DNA from: Anaerohabitans sp964387285 | GTDB taxonomy: Bacteria > Zhuqueibacterota > Zhuqueibacteria > Residuimicrobiales > Residuimicrobiaceae | Length of the DNA: 64,000 bases | NCBI GenBank assembly: GCA_964387285.1 | Contig: CAYLWO010000021.1 | Location: forward strand, 1-64,000 | Reading direction: 5' to 3' | In this document: positions 1-8,046 of the stretch, one piece after another | Position numbering within the stretch: position 1 is the stretch's first letter | Layout: each line of letters begins with the position of its first letter | Position numbers and translations under genes: made by a program | Notes under the pieces: model-generated | What the model was told of the DNA's origin: nothing | The model's input: the letters and a program-made list of their open reading frames with translations, nothing else | Databases searched by the model: none

Positions 1-55
1 TATTTAATCCTGAGAACAAATAGCGAACTTTTTGGACAACCTCCCGGATTGTGCT

Positions 56-415
56 CTATGCTTTCGCCAATTTATTATACCCCCGCTCCCCATAGGGCTG
101 CAACCGCTCCAGCCACAATTTGAGCAACAACTCTAGCTCGGCAGGTATATTCTGCACGCCCTCTTTGCGTATTTCCAGTTCATCCAACACCTCAAAAGCA
201 AACGCCTCAGGACCCAGTTCCTGCCAATCCCGTAACAGTTCCACATTGCGATGCACGCCCATGCGCAATTCCGCCTGGTGACGGTTCAATATACCCGGCA
301 TGTTCTGCGCGCTGCCAATAAAGACTTTGCCGTTATGTACATTGCGAATTTGATAAATGCCTGCCGGCAAGGGCGTTTCCTTGTATATACGTTTCAGCTC
401 TTTATGATCCTTCAT
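56..415 (-). CDS. GIY-YIG-like nuclease family protein
   Basis: A 119-residue protein with an N-terminal GIY-YIG-type fold. The first motif is G19-I20-Y21. The second is F32-I33-G34, so the usual Tyr of YIG is replaced by Phe. A basic Arg-His pair (R45, H46) follows where the family carries its catalytic Arg, and the FAFEVLDELE segment could supply the metal-binding Glu. The start is ATG preceded by AGGAGA eight bases upstream. It lies 13 bases behind the ArsR-DUF2087 gene on the same strand, so the two very likely form one transcript. Small stand-alone proteins of this type are usually annotated as GIY-YIG nuclease family proteins of unknown substrate. Whether the Phe variant still cuts DNA cannot be told from the sequence. 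Confidence 0.8.
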   Translation of the reverse strand: MKDHKELKRIYKETPLPAGIYQIRNVHNGKVFIGSAQNMPGILNRHQAELRMGVHRNVELLRDWQELGPEAFAFEVLDELEIRKEGVQNIPAELELLLKLWLERLQPYGERGYNKLAKA

Positions 416-428
416 GATGCTCTCCTAT

Positions 429-1019
429 TCAATCCAATTCCGGCAACAGCTGTTCATCACGGTCCGCACCAGACACCAGCCGATACACGCCCGCCTCCCG
501 GGTCATGAATCCCTCATCCACCAAAAGACGACGGATGGTACAGTAATCCTCAGCCCGCAGACCGATGATCTCATTGACCTGAGTTTCCGGATATTCCTGG
601 CCTGACTCAAAACAGTCGGCAAATTCAGCCAGGATAATGCGTCGTTTCTTGTATTGCGCCGGTAATTTATTCAGCCGGCTGTTATGAAAAAATGCAGCCA
701 GCACTTTTTGCCGATAACGGTCAAGCCGGGATTCCTGCTGGTCTCTGGCCACATCGCTAAATTCGAGCAACTCGGCCAGGGATCGGGAAAGTGTTTCAGT
801 CGCCGGCGTAAAAATTGTATAGTACTGCCTTTTATTCTTGCGCACCAACCCGGCCTGTGCCAGCTTTTTCAGATGAAACGACACCGTGGAAGAGGCCAGC
901 CCCAGCTGCTGCGCTAACTCTTCTACACATTGTTCCTCCTGTAAAAGCCGACGCAAAATCAGCAGGCGTGAATCATCTGCCAGGGCAGCAAACAGTTGTA
1001 CACTTTGTTCGAGTTCCAT
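429..1019 (-). CDS. ArsR-family regulator with C-terminal DUF2087 domain
   Basis: A 196-residue transcription factor. Residues 5-80 form an ArsR winged helix (ALADDSRLLILRRLL, then the recognition helix around SSTVSFHLKKLAQAGLV). Residues 110-185 match the DUF2087 pattern: LNKLPAQYKKRR, a Y-PETQVNEII segment, and DYCTIRRLLVDEGFMTRE. ArsR proteins with this second domain are typically one-component repressors. No CxC-type metal site is seen, so the signal is unknown. It is the first gene of a two-gene unit with the GIY-YIG protein. A 28-bp perfect palindrome just upstream of its start codon strongly suggests autorepression. The start is ATG with AAGGCGAG upstream. Confidence 0.88.
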   Translation of the reverse strand: MELEQSVQLFAALADDSRLLILRRLLQEEQCVEELAQQLGLASSTVSFHLKKLAQAGLVRKNKRQYYTIFTPATETLSRSLAELLEFSDVARDQQESRLDRYRQKVLAAFFHNSRLNKLPAQYKKRRIILAEFADCFESGQEYPETQVNEIIGLRAEDYCTIRRLLVDEGFMTREAGVYRLVSGADRDEQLLPELD

Positions 1020-1029
1020 TTCTCGCCTT

Positions 1030-1057
1030 TTTTAATTCGATATATATCGAATTAAAA
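1030..1057. promoter_or_regulatory. Perfect palindrome, likely ArsR operator
   Basis: A 28-bp uninterrupted palindrome centred between 1043 and 1044, with core AATTCGATATATATCGAATT. It ends 11 bases from the regulator's start codon. A second right half-site, ATATCGAATTA, lies at 1096-1106. Position and symmetry fit a dimeric winged-helix repressor shutting off its own promoter; the link to this ArsR protein is inference. Confidence 0.7.
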
Positions 1058-1400
1058 TAACATATATTTTTATAAAATGCAATCTATTTCTATAAATATC
1101 GAATTATTTTTTAAACTACTATTGTTTTAAACTATTTCACTAGAAAGGAATTGTTCTTTTTCAGTAACAGTGCCTTCGTGCGCAACGACATTGTACTAAT
1201 CTGATTTGACACCCTGGTCAGGACAGCCGCGAGATTATTTGCCAGACACCTCAGTCATATTGCCGTTTATCCATCATCAGGACACCCTCATCCCCCCATT
1301 AAACGCGTTCGTCGTCAAAATTTTTTTTCCGGGCCGCTGTTTCATTATATTAATGCCGTCAAAAAAAACAGATCAATCACAAATCCAAAAGGAGAAAATC
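1058..1400. other. Divergent intergenic region
   Basis: No credible gene. The first 80 bases are very AT-rich and should contain the promoter of the minus-strand ArsR unit plus the extra operator half-site at 1096-1106. The rest is the leader of the plus-strand gene that starts at 1401. An open frame does continue upstream to 1206, but it has no ribosome site and its N-terminus does not look like a protein. Confidence 0.5.
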
Positions 1401-2015
1401 ATGAAAACAAAAACTGCCATTTTGCTTGCCATGCTCATGACCGCCAGTGTCTTTAGCCAAACGGAGAACAAGGCCATCGCCACCCTGGGCAAACACCGCA
1501 TCGGCGGGTACCTGGGTCTGGGTGCAAAAAGCGCATCCGTGTTCGATGAAACGACCAGCATGGGTGATTTCCGGGTGGGTGTTACGCTTGACGCCAGATG
1601 GACCCTCGGTTTGTCGGCTTCCGGCTTGTATTATGACAAAAAATTGAGCGCCCTGGTATCGGACGGCACCTATCATTTCTACGCCGGTTACACGGGTCTT
1701 TTTATCGAAAGAACTTTTTCAATCGCCAAAAACACTAAAATCAACCTGTCCTGGCTGATGGCGCAGGGTCTGGCTTATTATCAGTATGACAAGGATTACC
1801 GGCGCAGTAAAGTCTGGTCCGAAGAAATAATCGATGCCGCAGATTTTTACATGAACGAACCGGCCGTCGAACTGCAACAAAGAGTGGCCGGCAGGATCTG
1901 GTTGGGCGTCACTGCCAGTTACCGCTGGTCCTCGCCGGTGTGGCTGGTGGAAACATCCGAGGATGTGATGCGAGGCTTGAGCGCCGGCATGAGTGTGAAA
2001 TATGCAATTTATTAA
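1401..2015 (+). CDS. Exported protein, probable small outer-membrane beta-barrel
   Basis: A 204-residue protein with a clear signal peptide (MKTKTAILLAMLMTASVFS, cut near SQ-TE). The remainder is a run of alternating hydrophobic and polar stretches rich in Tyr, Trp and Gly (GGYLGLGAKSA, WTLGLSASGLYYD, YHFYAGYTGLFIE), ending in YAIY. That pattern suits an 8-10 stranded outer-membrane barrel. The start at 1401 is chosen for the AAAGGAG site ten bases upstream and because the signal peptide begins there. It is followed 27 bases later by a second small exported protein with a near-identical leader. No specific family was recognised, so the function is unknown. Confidence 0.7.
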   Translation: MKTKTAILLAMLMTASVFSQTENKAIATLGKHRIGGYLGLGAKSASVFDETTSMGDFRVGVTLDARWTLGLSASGLYYDKKLSALVSDGTYHFYAGYTGLFIERTFSIAKNTKINLSWLMAQGLAYYQYDKDYRRSKVWSEEIIDAADFYMNEPAVELQQRVAGRIWLGVTASYRWSSPVWLVETSEDVMRGLSAGMSVKYAIY

Positions 2016-2042
2016 TTGATCAAACAAAAAAAGGAGAATAAA

Positions 2043-2555
2043 ATGAAAAAGCAAATTCTGGTTTTACTGATGCTGACGGGTTGTATCGCTCTTTACGCCC
2101 AATCAGCTGGTTGCGACAACGGCCGCCTGGCGGTCAGCGTCAACACACTGGGCATGATCTCTTTGAATCCCACGCTGGAATTGGAATATAGCCTGACCTC
2201 GTCATGGTCTCTGGCTGCCACAGCCTGGTATGAAGTACGCGACGTGCGTGATCGTTGGGCGCAATTGCGGCTCAGTTGGTATCCGGGCGGCGCCATGCAG
2301 AGTCGGTTGGGATTTTCGCTTGCCGGCGGCGTACATCGCGCGTATCCGGAGGAGAACTCGGCTTTTACAGAATCGCATGACACAGCGCCGACCGTGGGTA
2401 TGCTGGCGCACTATTCGTGGCGAATCGGTCCAAGCAAAAGGACCTTTATAAATGTTACGGTTGGCGGGAAAAAGTGTTTGTCTGACGGTAAAAAGAACTC
2501 GCCGCTTGAATCAGGCGCTGCTGAGGGTCGTGTGAATATCGGCAGAATTTTTTAA
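2043..2555 (+). CDS. Exported protein of unknown function, barrel-like
   Basis: A 170-residue protein with signal peptide MKKQILVLLMLTGCIALYAQ. Cys14 lies in the hydrophobic core in a weak LTGC context, so a lipoprotein cannot be excluded, but the AYAQ-S end looks like a normal signal-peptidase site. The mature part has paired beta segments (LELEYSLTSSWSLAATAWYEV, LRLSWYPGG, GFSLAGGVHR) as in small outer-membrane barrels. The start is fixed by AAAGGAG seven bases upstream. It is probably co-transcribed with the exported protein just before it. The LytS/LytTR pair follows 159 bases later and could regulate or sense this pair. No family was identified. Confidence 0.65.
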   Translation: MKKQILVLLMLTGCIALYAQSAGCDNGRLAVSVNTLGMISLNPTLELEYSLTSSWSLAATAWYEVRDVRDRWAQLRLSWYPGGAMQSRLGFSLAGGVHRAYPEENSAFTESHDTAPTVGMLAHYSWRIGPSKRTFINVTVGGKKCLSDGKKNSPLESGAAEGRVNIGRIF

Positions 2556-2714
2556 TCCGGGGCGGTCCAGAGACAAAGGTCTAACTGCAACAGGATGAAA
2601 AGGCGGCGGCACCGGAACCCGGACACGCTGATCCTTTTAACCCCTCATCGGTTTGGTCATCACGAAGAGAAAAAAACAACGCATAAAACAACAAAATTTG
2701 CTAAATTGCTTACC

Positions 2715-3755
2715 ATGAAAAGAAATCTGAAAATAATTTTCTGCATCGTCCTGAGCTCTTTGCTGCTGCAGTTGCTGTTGATCAGCTATAACTATTACAC
2801 CGGATTCATTGCCATTTCCGGAATAGCCGCCTTTATACGCAGGCTGCTCATCGGTTCGGTTTTCACCAGCCTGTTCGTCGGCCTGGCGATTTTTATCGAT
2901 CTGCACATCATCCGCTGGACCTGCCGGCTTTATGCCACGGATGAACCCTTGCTGCGACGGTTGCTGGTACAAGCCGGGGCCGCGCTGGCCTCCGGCGGCA
3001 TGCTCGGCGTCGTGCTGACGCTCCTGGCGCATCTGCTCATGCCCTATAAAGAACCATTTCCGGAAGTGTTGCTGACAAACGTGCTCCTTGTTGCTGTGGT
3101 GAATTTTTTCGTTACGGCCATCATCGAAGCGTTCCTGCTCCACCGGCGCAACCGCATGAACCGCAGCCGCGCCGAGCGCCTGGAAAAGGAGAACCTGCGG
3201 CTGCAACTGGAGACGCTGAAAAAGCAATTGGATCCGCATTTCCTGTTCAACAGCTTGAACGTGCTCTCCTCTCTGGTCGCTATGGATGCAGGTCGCGCGC
3301 AAGCGTTCATCGATGAATTCTCCTCGGTCTATCGTTATACGCTCAGCGCTATCGAGAAACCGGTAGTGACCCTGGCGGAAGAGCTCGAGTACGCGCATTC
3401 CTATCTTTACCTGCAGAGCATCCGCTTCAGCGGCAGCGTCACTACAGAAATTAAAATCGATAGGGAAAGCAAAGCCCTTTTACTGCCGCCGCTAGCTGTG
3501 CAGACTCTGCTGGAAAACGCCTTTAAGCACAACCAGGCGACCAGCGAGGCGCCTTTATCCATTCGCATCTATACCGATGGCGATCACCTGATTGTCGAGA
3601 ACACGCTGAATCGCAAACTTGTGCAAAACAAACAATTTGGACTCGGGCTTGACAATCTGACCAAACGATACGAATTGATATCCGAATTCAAGCCGGAAAT
3701 TTCGGCAACAGCCGCGACTTTTAGCGTAACCCTGCCCTTACTGAGGCCGCAATGA
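2715..3755 (+). CDS. LytS-type sensor histidine kinase
   Basis: A 346-residue membrane kinase of the LytS/YehU group. Four hydrophobic segments lie around residues 8-26, 43-65, 88-110 and 120-142. A short coiled stretch (RLEKENLRLQLETLKKQ) follows, then the His-kinase motif QLDPHFLFNSLN with the phospho-acceptor His near 175. The ATPase has the N-box LLENAFKHNQ and the G-box FGLGLDNLTKRYEL. The start at 2715 is preferred because it begins a membrane segment. An in-frame ATG at 2595 would add 40 charged residues but has no better ribosome site. It is followed one base later by its LytTR regulator. The signal is unknown; the four membrane helices have no recognisable extracytoplasmic domain. 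Confidence 0.9.
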   Translation: MKRNLKIIFCIVLSSLLLQLLLISYNYYTGFIAISGIAAFIRRLLIGSVFTSLFVGLAIFIDLHIIRWTCRLYATDEPLLRRLLVQAGAALASGGMLGVVLTLLAHLLMPYKEPFPEVLLTNVLLVAVVNFFVTAIIEAFLLHRRNRMNRSRAERLEKENLRLQLETLKKQLDPHFLFNSLNVLSSLVAMDAGRAQAFIDEFSSVYRYTLSAIEKPVVTLAEELEYAHSYLYLQSIRFSGSVTTEIKIDRESKALLLPPLAVQTLLENAFKHNQATSEAPLSIRIYTDGDHLIVENTLNRKLVQNKQFGLGLDNLTKRYELISEFKPEISATAATFSVTLPLLRPQ

Positions 3756-3756
3756 T

Positions 3757-4515
3757 ATGAAACTGGTGATTATCGAAGACGAACGTTTGGCTGCTGAACG
3801 AGTGCAAACTCTGCTGCATGAATTGGACCCGACGATAGAGATCATGGCCGTGTTGACTTCGGTCAGCGAAGCTGTGGCCTGGCTCCAAGCAAACCGGCCG
3901 GATCTCGCACTGATGGATATCCATTTATCCGACGGCTCCTGTTTCGCCATTTGGGATCGACTGGAACTCAAGACGCCGGTGATCTTTACCACCGCCTATG
4001 ATCAGTATGCCATCCGCGCTTTTAAAGTCAACAGTGTGGATTATCTGCTAAAGCCTATCAAAAAGGAAGAGCTGCGGCGCGGGCTCGACAAATACAAAAC
4101 CGTGCACGCTGTCCCCGCGCTGACGGACATGGCCGGATTGTTGGAATCCCTGCGCAAATCCGGGACCAACTACAAAAATCGTTTTCTGCTGCAATATGGA
4201 GAAGAGATAAAAACAATAGAGGTCAAAGAGATCGCTTATTTTTTTGCCATGGAAAAGTGTGTTTTTCTCACCACGTTTAGCAAATCCACATTTTCATTGG
4301 ACTTGACCCTGGATCGTCTGGAAGAAATAATTGATCCGGCTGTTTTTTTCCGCATTAATCGCAAGATGATCATCAATATGGCGGCCATTAAAGGCATGCA
4401 TGCCTTTTCGCGCAGCCGCATCAAAGTCGATTTGACGCCGCCAGCGCCCCACGGCGTCGAAAGCCTGGTCAGCATCGAGCGGTCGCCCGCTTTTAAAGAG
4501 TGGCTGGATCGCTGA
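3757..4515 (+). CDS. LytTR-family response regulator
   Basis: A 252-residue regulator. Receiver residues 1-120 carry E7-D8, phospho-acceptor D54 (LALMDIHLSDG), T79 and K99 (YLLKPI). A LytTR DNA-binding domain occupies about 145-250 (FLLQYGEEIKTIEVKEIAYF, then FFRINRKMIINMAAIK). It lies one base behind the kinase, so the two are translationally coupled. LytTR regulators usually bind direct repeats; no such repeat was identified upstream of the nearby genes. A hairpin terminator follows the gene. The domain assignment is secure, the target genes are not. Confidence 0.93.
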   Translation: MKLVIIEDERLAAERVQTLLHELDPTIEIMAVLTSVSEAVAWLQANRPDLALMDIHLSDGSCFAIWDRLELKTPVIFTTAYDQYAIRAFKVNSVDYLLKPIKKEELRRGLDKYKTVHAVPALTDMAGLLESLRKSGTNYKNRFLLQYGEEIKTIEVKEIAYFFAMEKCVFLTTFSKSTFSLDLTLDRLEEIIDPAVFFRINRKMIINMAAIKGMHAFSRSRIKVDLTPPAPHGVESLVSIERSPAFKEWLDR

Positions 4516-4526
4516 GGTTCCACCTT

Positions 4527-4563
4527 CCTGGCGAAGGCTTGCAACCATCGCCAGGTTATTTTT
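4527..4563 (+). terminator. Rho-independent terminator after the LytTR gene
   Basis: An 8-bp stem, CCTGGCGA at 4527-4534 with TCGCCAGG at 4548-4555, a 13-base loop and a T-rich tail (TTATTTTT). It starts 12 bases after the stop codon of the response regulator. Confidence 0.7.
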
Positions 4564-4630
4564 CGGGCACAAATCGCTCAGTTTAGGACATTGCTACCCA
4601 TAAAGAATTTGAAAATAAAGAGCAAAGATA

Positions 4631-5031
4631 ATGATTGAAAAATACAACAGAACGCTGTTCTTCTATGGACTGTCATTGGTCATTCCCTGGGGACTCTGGT
4701 TTATGGTGGCCTATCCGAGTCATCTGGCCCATCAAGATGCGACGCTGGCCACTCTTCAGCAAACGCTGGGGTTGATCGGTCTGGTTTCACCGGTTTTGGT
4801 AGCCGGATATTTATTCCTGAACAATCGCGACTTGTATCAAGACCTTCAGGGCCGTTTCTGGCAGAAAAAAACATCCGTGTTTTCTATTATATCATGACGC
4901 CGGGGCTGATTTTCGCTTCGCTGGTCGTCGTGCAACTCTTTTTACTGGGTATTGGACATGACTTGAAACAGTTTCATCTCTGTTTCAGCATGAGACAGGA
5001 CAATAGAAATAAAACATATAAAACTAGTTAA
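4631..5031 (+). pseudogene. Truncated, frameshifted CPBP-type intramembrane protease
   Basis: The first frame (4631-4897) gives 88 residues with two membrane segments (TLFFYGLSLVIPWGLWFMV and LGLIGLVSPVLVAGYLFL), followed by LYQDLQGRFWQKK. This resembles the N-terminus of CPBP (CAAX-like) intramembrane metalloproteases of FCB bacteria. At the A7 tract (4865-4871) the frame is lost. Reading on one base back continues the protein as NIRVFYYIMTPGLIFASLVVV until a stop at 5029-5031, so one missing A would repair the junction. Even repaired, the protein would be about 133 residues, lacking the Glu/His catalytic motifs normally found later. It is a decayed gene; the A-tract alone could be a sequencing error, the missing C-terminal half could not. 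Confidence 0.7.
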
Positions 5032-5665
5032 TATAATATTTTAAACATAAGTAAATGTAACAGCATTGCTTTGTTCGAACCTGAAACATGGTGATCAGCT
5101 GGCCGAAATACGTTCAGCTGTTTGTTACAAAATGGAAAATTAATTATATAATCTTATTAAAAATAATTATTTAATCATAAAAGTTCTTCTCTGTTAATTT
5201 CCACTCACCCTGTTAACCTAATCAGATTTCATGATCTGAAATTAATCAAATCCTATTCATTCCGTTGCGCGCATGCCTCATTTCAAGTCAATAGTATTTT
5301 TTTGGTGTACCTTTGTACAATTATGGAAAAGATTTGGAAGCGTTGCTGCACAGCAAGCTAAGCACTACTGTTTTTAATCTATTTACAAAATTTGAAAATA
5401 AATAATTATCGTGTTTACAGGCTATTTTTGAATGTTTGGCATATCTTTTGCAGTATATATAGGTGTTGAGATCAAAACTCTGGGGAACATACTCTGAAAA
5501 ACTACTGAAAATTAAATTGACAAGTGTAAGATTTTTAAGGATTAAAAGCTTTTTATGACTAAACTTGCTAAAATAAATTGTGATACCATTAAGCACCAAG
5601 TAGCTAAATTTGATATTCGCAATAAACTAAAAACAAGCCAAATCCAACCAGTCGTGAGGTGCATC
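5032..5665. other. AT-rich intergenic stretch without genes
   Basis: About 630 bases clearly richer in A and T than the surroundings. Frames on both strands are short and have no ribosome sites or recognisable protein. It sits between the CPBP remnant and the lytic transglycosylase, so it may hold remains of the deleted protease end and the promoter of the next gene. I could not fit a promoter with confidence. Confidence 0.5.
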
Positions 5666-6364
5666 ATGAAACCAAATCGTGCCTCGACGAAATTGATCGT
5701 TGGCTTGTTCGCCGGTCTGGTGGTTGTCCTTGTCTTCGGCATTCACATGCTGTGTACTGATCTGTCTAATGCCGCAGCGTCAACCCATCCCGCGGAAATA
5801 TCGGTTCTACTTCAGGAGCAACAAAGCCTGGCAGCAATCGATAGCGAGCGTCGTGCATCTGTGAACAAAATCGTCGGCATCATTTCTCGCTATAATAAGA
5901 ACATGAGCGAAGAAAATAAACAAACTATTGCCAACGAGATCTACCTGATGACCCGCAAATACGCCAATTTGGACGTTGATTTTATTTGCGCCACCATCAC
6001 GCACGAAAGCGCCAAATCCTGGGAACCCCAGGTAGTTTCCAAAGCCGGGGCCCTGGGATTGATGCAGATCATGCCCACTACCGGGGCCTATCTGGCTCTG
6101 CAGGAAGGCATCGAATGGACCACCAGCGAGCAAGTGCTCCATGATCCGGTTGTAAACATTCGTCTCGGCTGTCGCTATCTCAGCGAGCTGGTGACCATGT
6201 ATCAACAGGACGGCGGACTGGCGGCTTATAACGGTGGGCCCAAACGCGCCGAGATTTGGATTGCGTCCAATCGCAATCAAAACTCGCTGGTCGCGGAGAC
6301 CCGCAATTATGTACCCGCCATTCTCAAGCTCTACGATCAATTTCGCACCGAAAGGGTGATGTAA
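5666..6364 (+). CDS. Membrane-anchored lytic transglycosylase (SLT domain)
   Basis: A 232-residue peptidoglycan lyase. One membrane anchor or uncleaved signal lies at residues 9-29. A linker and then an SLT/goose-lysozyme-like domain occupy about 90-225. The family motifs are present: catalytic E114 in ITHESAKSW, GLMQIMP at 131-137, and LAAYNGGP near 191. Such enzymes cleave the MurNAc-GlcNAc bond in the periplasm, forming 1,6-anhydro ends. The start at 5666 has GAGGTG upstream and begins the anchor; the frame is open back to 5555, but that part looks non-coding. A strong terminator follows, so it is probably a single-gene unit. Confidence 0.92.
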   Translation: MKPNRASTKLIVGLFAGLVVVLVFGIHMLCTDLSNAAASTHPAEISVLLQEQQSLAAIDSERRASVNKIVGIISRYNKNMSEENKQTIANEIYLMTRKYANLDVDFICATITHESAKSWEPQVVSKAGALGLMQIMPTTGAYLALQEGIEWTTSEQVLHDPVVNIRLGCRYLSELVTMYQQDGGLAAYNGGPKRAEIWIASNRNQNSLVAETRNYVPAILKLYDQFRTERVM

Positions 6365-6370
6365 TGAGAA

Positions 6371-6412
6371 ACGAGGTCGGTCCTCAAGATGAAGACGGAC
6401 CTCGTTTTTTTT
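6371..6412 (+). terminator. Rho-independent terminator after lytic transglycosylase
   Basis: An 8-bp stem, ACGAGGTC at 6371-6378 with GACCTCGT at 6398-6405, followed by a run of eight T including the last stem base. It begins seven bases after the stop codon. Confidence 0.85.
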
Positions 6413-6508
6413 GCCCTATCTCTCCTCTCTCACCTATTTTTCTCGAGAAAAAAAGTTGTTTCTTTAGCAAATTTTCGCTAAACTATGCCTCCATTTTAGG
6501 AAAAAGAC

Positions 6509-8035
6509 ATGCTTGAAGTGACCATAGATGGTTTTTCTCTGGATTTACCGACCGTTTGCTCTGTTGCTCAGCGCCGTGTGCAAGTGCGGGTGGCGGACTC
6601 TGCCTGGGAGCGGCTGGCGGCAGCGCGCGCATGTGTGGAAAATTTCATTCGTCAAGGTCACATTGTATACGGCATCAACACCGGCTTTGGCAAACTCGCC
6701 TCGGTCCATATCCCGGATGATGAATTGATGGCCTTGCAGCGCAACCTGGTGTTAAGCCATGCTTGCGGCGTCGGCCTGGCCGTTCCTGCGGAAATTGTGC
6801 GCACCATTTTGTTGTTGAAAATCAATACGCTTTGCACCGGCTATTCCGGCGTGCGACCGGTTGTGGTCGAATATCTATTAAAATTGTTGAATAACGATGT
6901 CCTGCCGATCATCCCCAGTAAGGGATCGGTGGGCGCCAGTGGCGATCTCGCGCCGCTGGCACACATGACCCTGGTGCTATTGGGCCTGGGTGAAGCAACC
7001 ATCAACGGTGAAAAGAGCACCGGCGCCGCTGCTCTGCAGCATCTGCAATTGCCGCCTCTGCAATTGGCGGCCAAAGAAGGCTTGTCGTTGCTGAACGGCA
7101 CTCAGGTCTTGACCGCCTATGCGGCGCATGCCCTGGCGCGCAGTCAGAATCTGCTCAAACATGCGGATGTGGCTGCTGCCATCAGTGTGGAAAGCCTGCT
7201 CAACACCGACGCAGCCTTTGACCAGCGCATACAAAAAGCCCGCGGTCATCGCGGCCAGATTAAAACCGCAGAAAACCTGTTGAAACTTTTAGCGGAGAGT
7301 GAGATTGTCCGTTCGCACCGCGACTGCGGCAAGGTGCAGGATGCGTACAGTTCGCGCTGCATTCCCCAGGTGCACGGCGCTGTGCGTCAGGCGCTGGATT
7401 TCGTGCAAGAGATCATCAGCGTGGAACTGAACGGCTGCAGCGACAATCCGTTGGTGTTTGTTCAGGAAAAAGAGGTCATTTCCGGCGGCAATTTTCATGG
7501 CCAACCGGTTTCTCTTGCCTGCGATACCCTGGCCATCGCCATGAGTCAACTGGCCGGCATATCTGAAAGACGATTGGAAAATCTTATGGATCCGGTGCAG
7601 AGCGGTTTACCGCCGTTTCTCGCTTTGGAAAGCGGCGCCAATTCCGGCTTCATGATCGCCCAGGTCACTGCCGCGGCGCTGGTGTCTGAAAACAAGGTGC
7701 TAAGCCATCCGGCTTCCGTAGATTCCATCCCCACTTCGGCCAATCAGGAGGATTTCGTCAGCATGGCGGCCCATGCCAGCCGTAAAGCGCTGGAGGTGGT
7801 GGAAAATTGTGAAGCGGTCATGGCCATCGAATTGCTGGCCGGATGTCAAGCCACAGATTTTCGCCAGAACCTGCAGCCGGGCCTGGGGACCGGTATCGTT
7901 TATCGCCTGATTCGCCAACATATCCCGTCCATGGAGAAAGATCGATTGCTGCAAAGCGATATCAAGGAAATGATCAAACTGCTGCAAAGCGGCGTTTTGA
8001 CGGATGCCGTAGAAAAAAAATTTGGACCCTTGTAA
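6509..8035 (+). CDS. hutH: Histidine ammonia-lyase
   Basis: A 508-residue enzyme, the normal length for the family. It deaminates L-histidine to trans-urocanate in the cytoplasm. The MIO prosthetic group forms from A143-S144-G145 in the motif GSVGASGDLAPLAH. The substrate loop has YGINTGFGKL (Tyr54), and SHACGVG follows as in bacterial HutH. The start has AGGAAA eight bases upstream. No hutU, hutI or hutG lies nearby. Instead guaB begins 11 bases after the stop with its own GGAG site, so the two share a transcript. Related aromatic ammonia-lyases (tyrosine, phenylalanine) share the fold; the SH pair after QRNLVL favours histidine. Confidence 0.92.
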   Translation: MLEVTIDGFSLDLPTVCSVAQRRVQVRVADSAWERLAAARACVENFIRQGHIVYGINTGFGKLASVHIPDDELMALQRNLVLSHACGVGLAVPAEIVRTILLLKINTLCTGYSGVRPVVVEYLLKLLNNDVLPIIPSKGSVGASGDLAPLAHMTLVLLGLGEATINGEKSTGAAALQHLQLPPLQLAAKEGLSLLNGTQVLTAYAAHALARSQNLLKHADVAAAISVESLLNTDAAFDQRIQKARGHRGQIKTAENLLKLLAESEIVRSHRDCGKVQDAYSSRCIPQVHGAVRQALDFVQEIISVELNGCSDNPLVFVQEKEVISGGNFHGQPVSLACDTLAIAMSQLAGISERRLENLMDPVQSGLPPFLALESGANSGFMIAQVTAAALVSENKVLSHPASVDSIPTSANQEDFVSMAAHASRKALEVVENCEAVMAIELLAGCQATDFRQNLQPGLGTGIVYRLIRQHIPSMEKDRLLQSDIKEMIKLLQSGVLTDAVEKKFGPL

Positions 8036-8046
8036 TGGAGAGTAGC

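Noticed and set aside
1206..1400. Upstream extension of the exported protein at 1401
   Set aside because: A strong AAAGGAG site and signal peptide at 1401 set the start; the extension would bury the signal peptide.
2595..2714. Upstream start giving the LytS-like kinase 40 more residues
   Set aside because: The extension is charged and low in structure, with no convincing ribosome site; the membrane segment begins at 2715.
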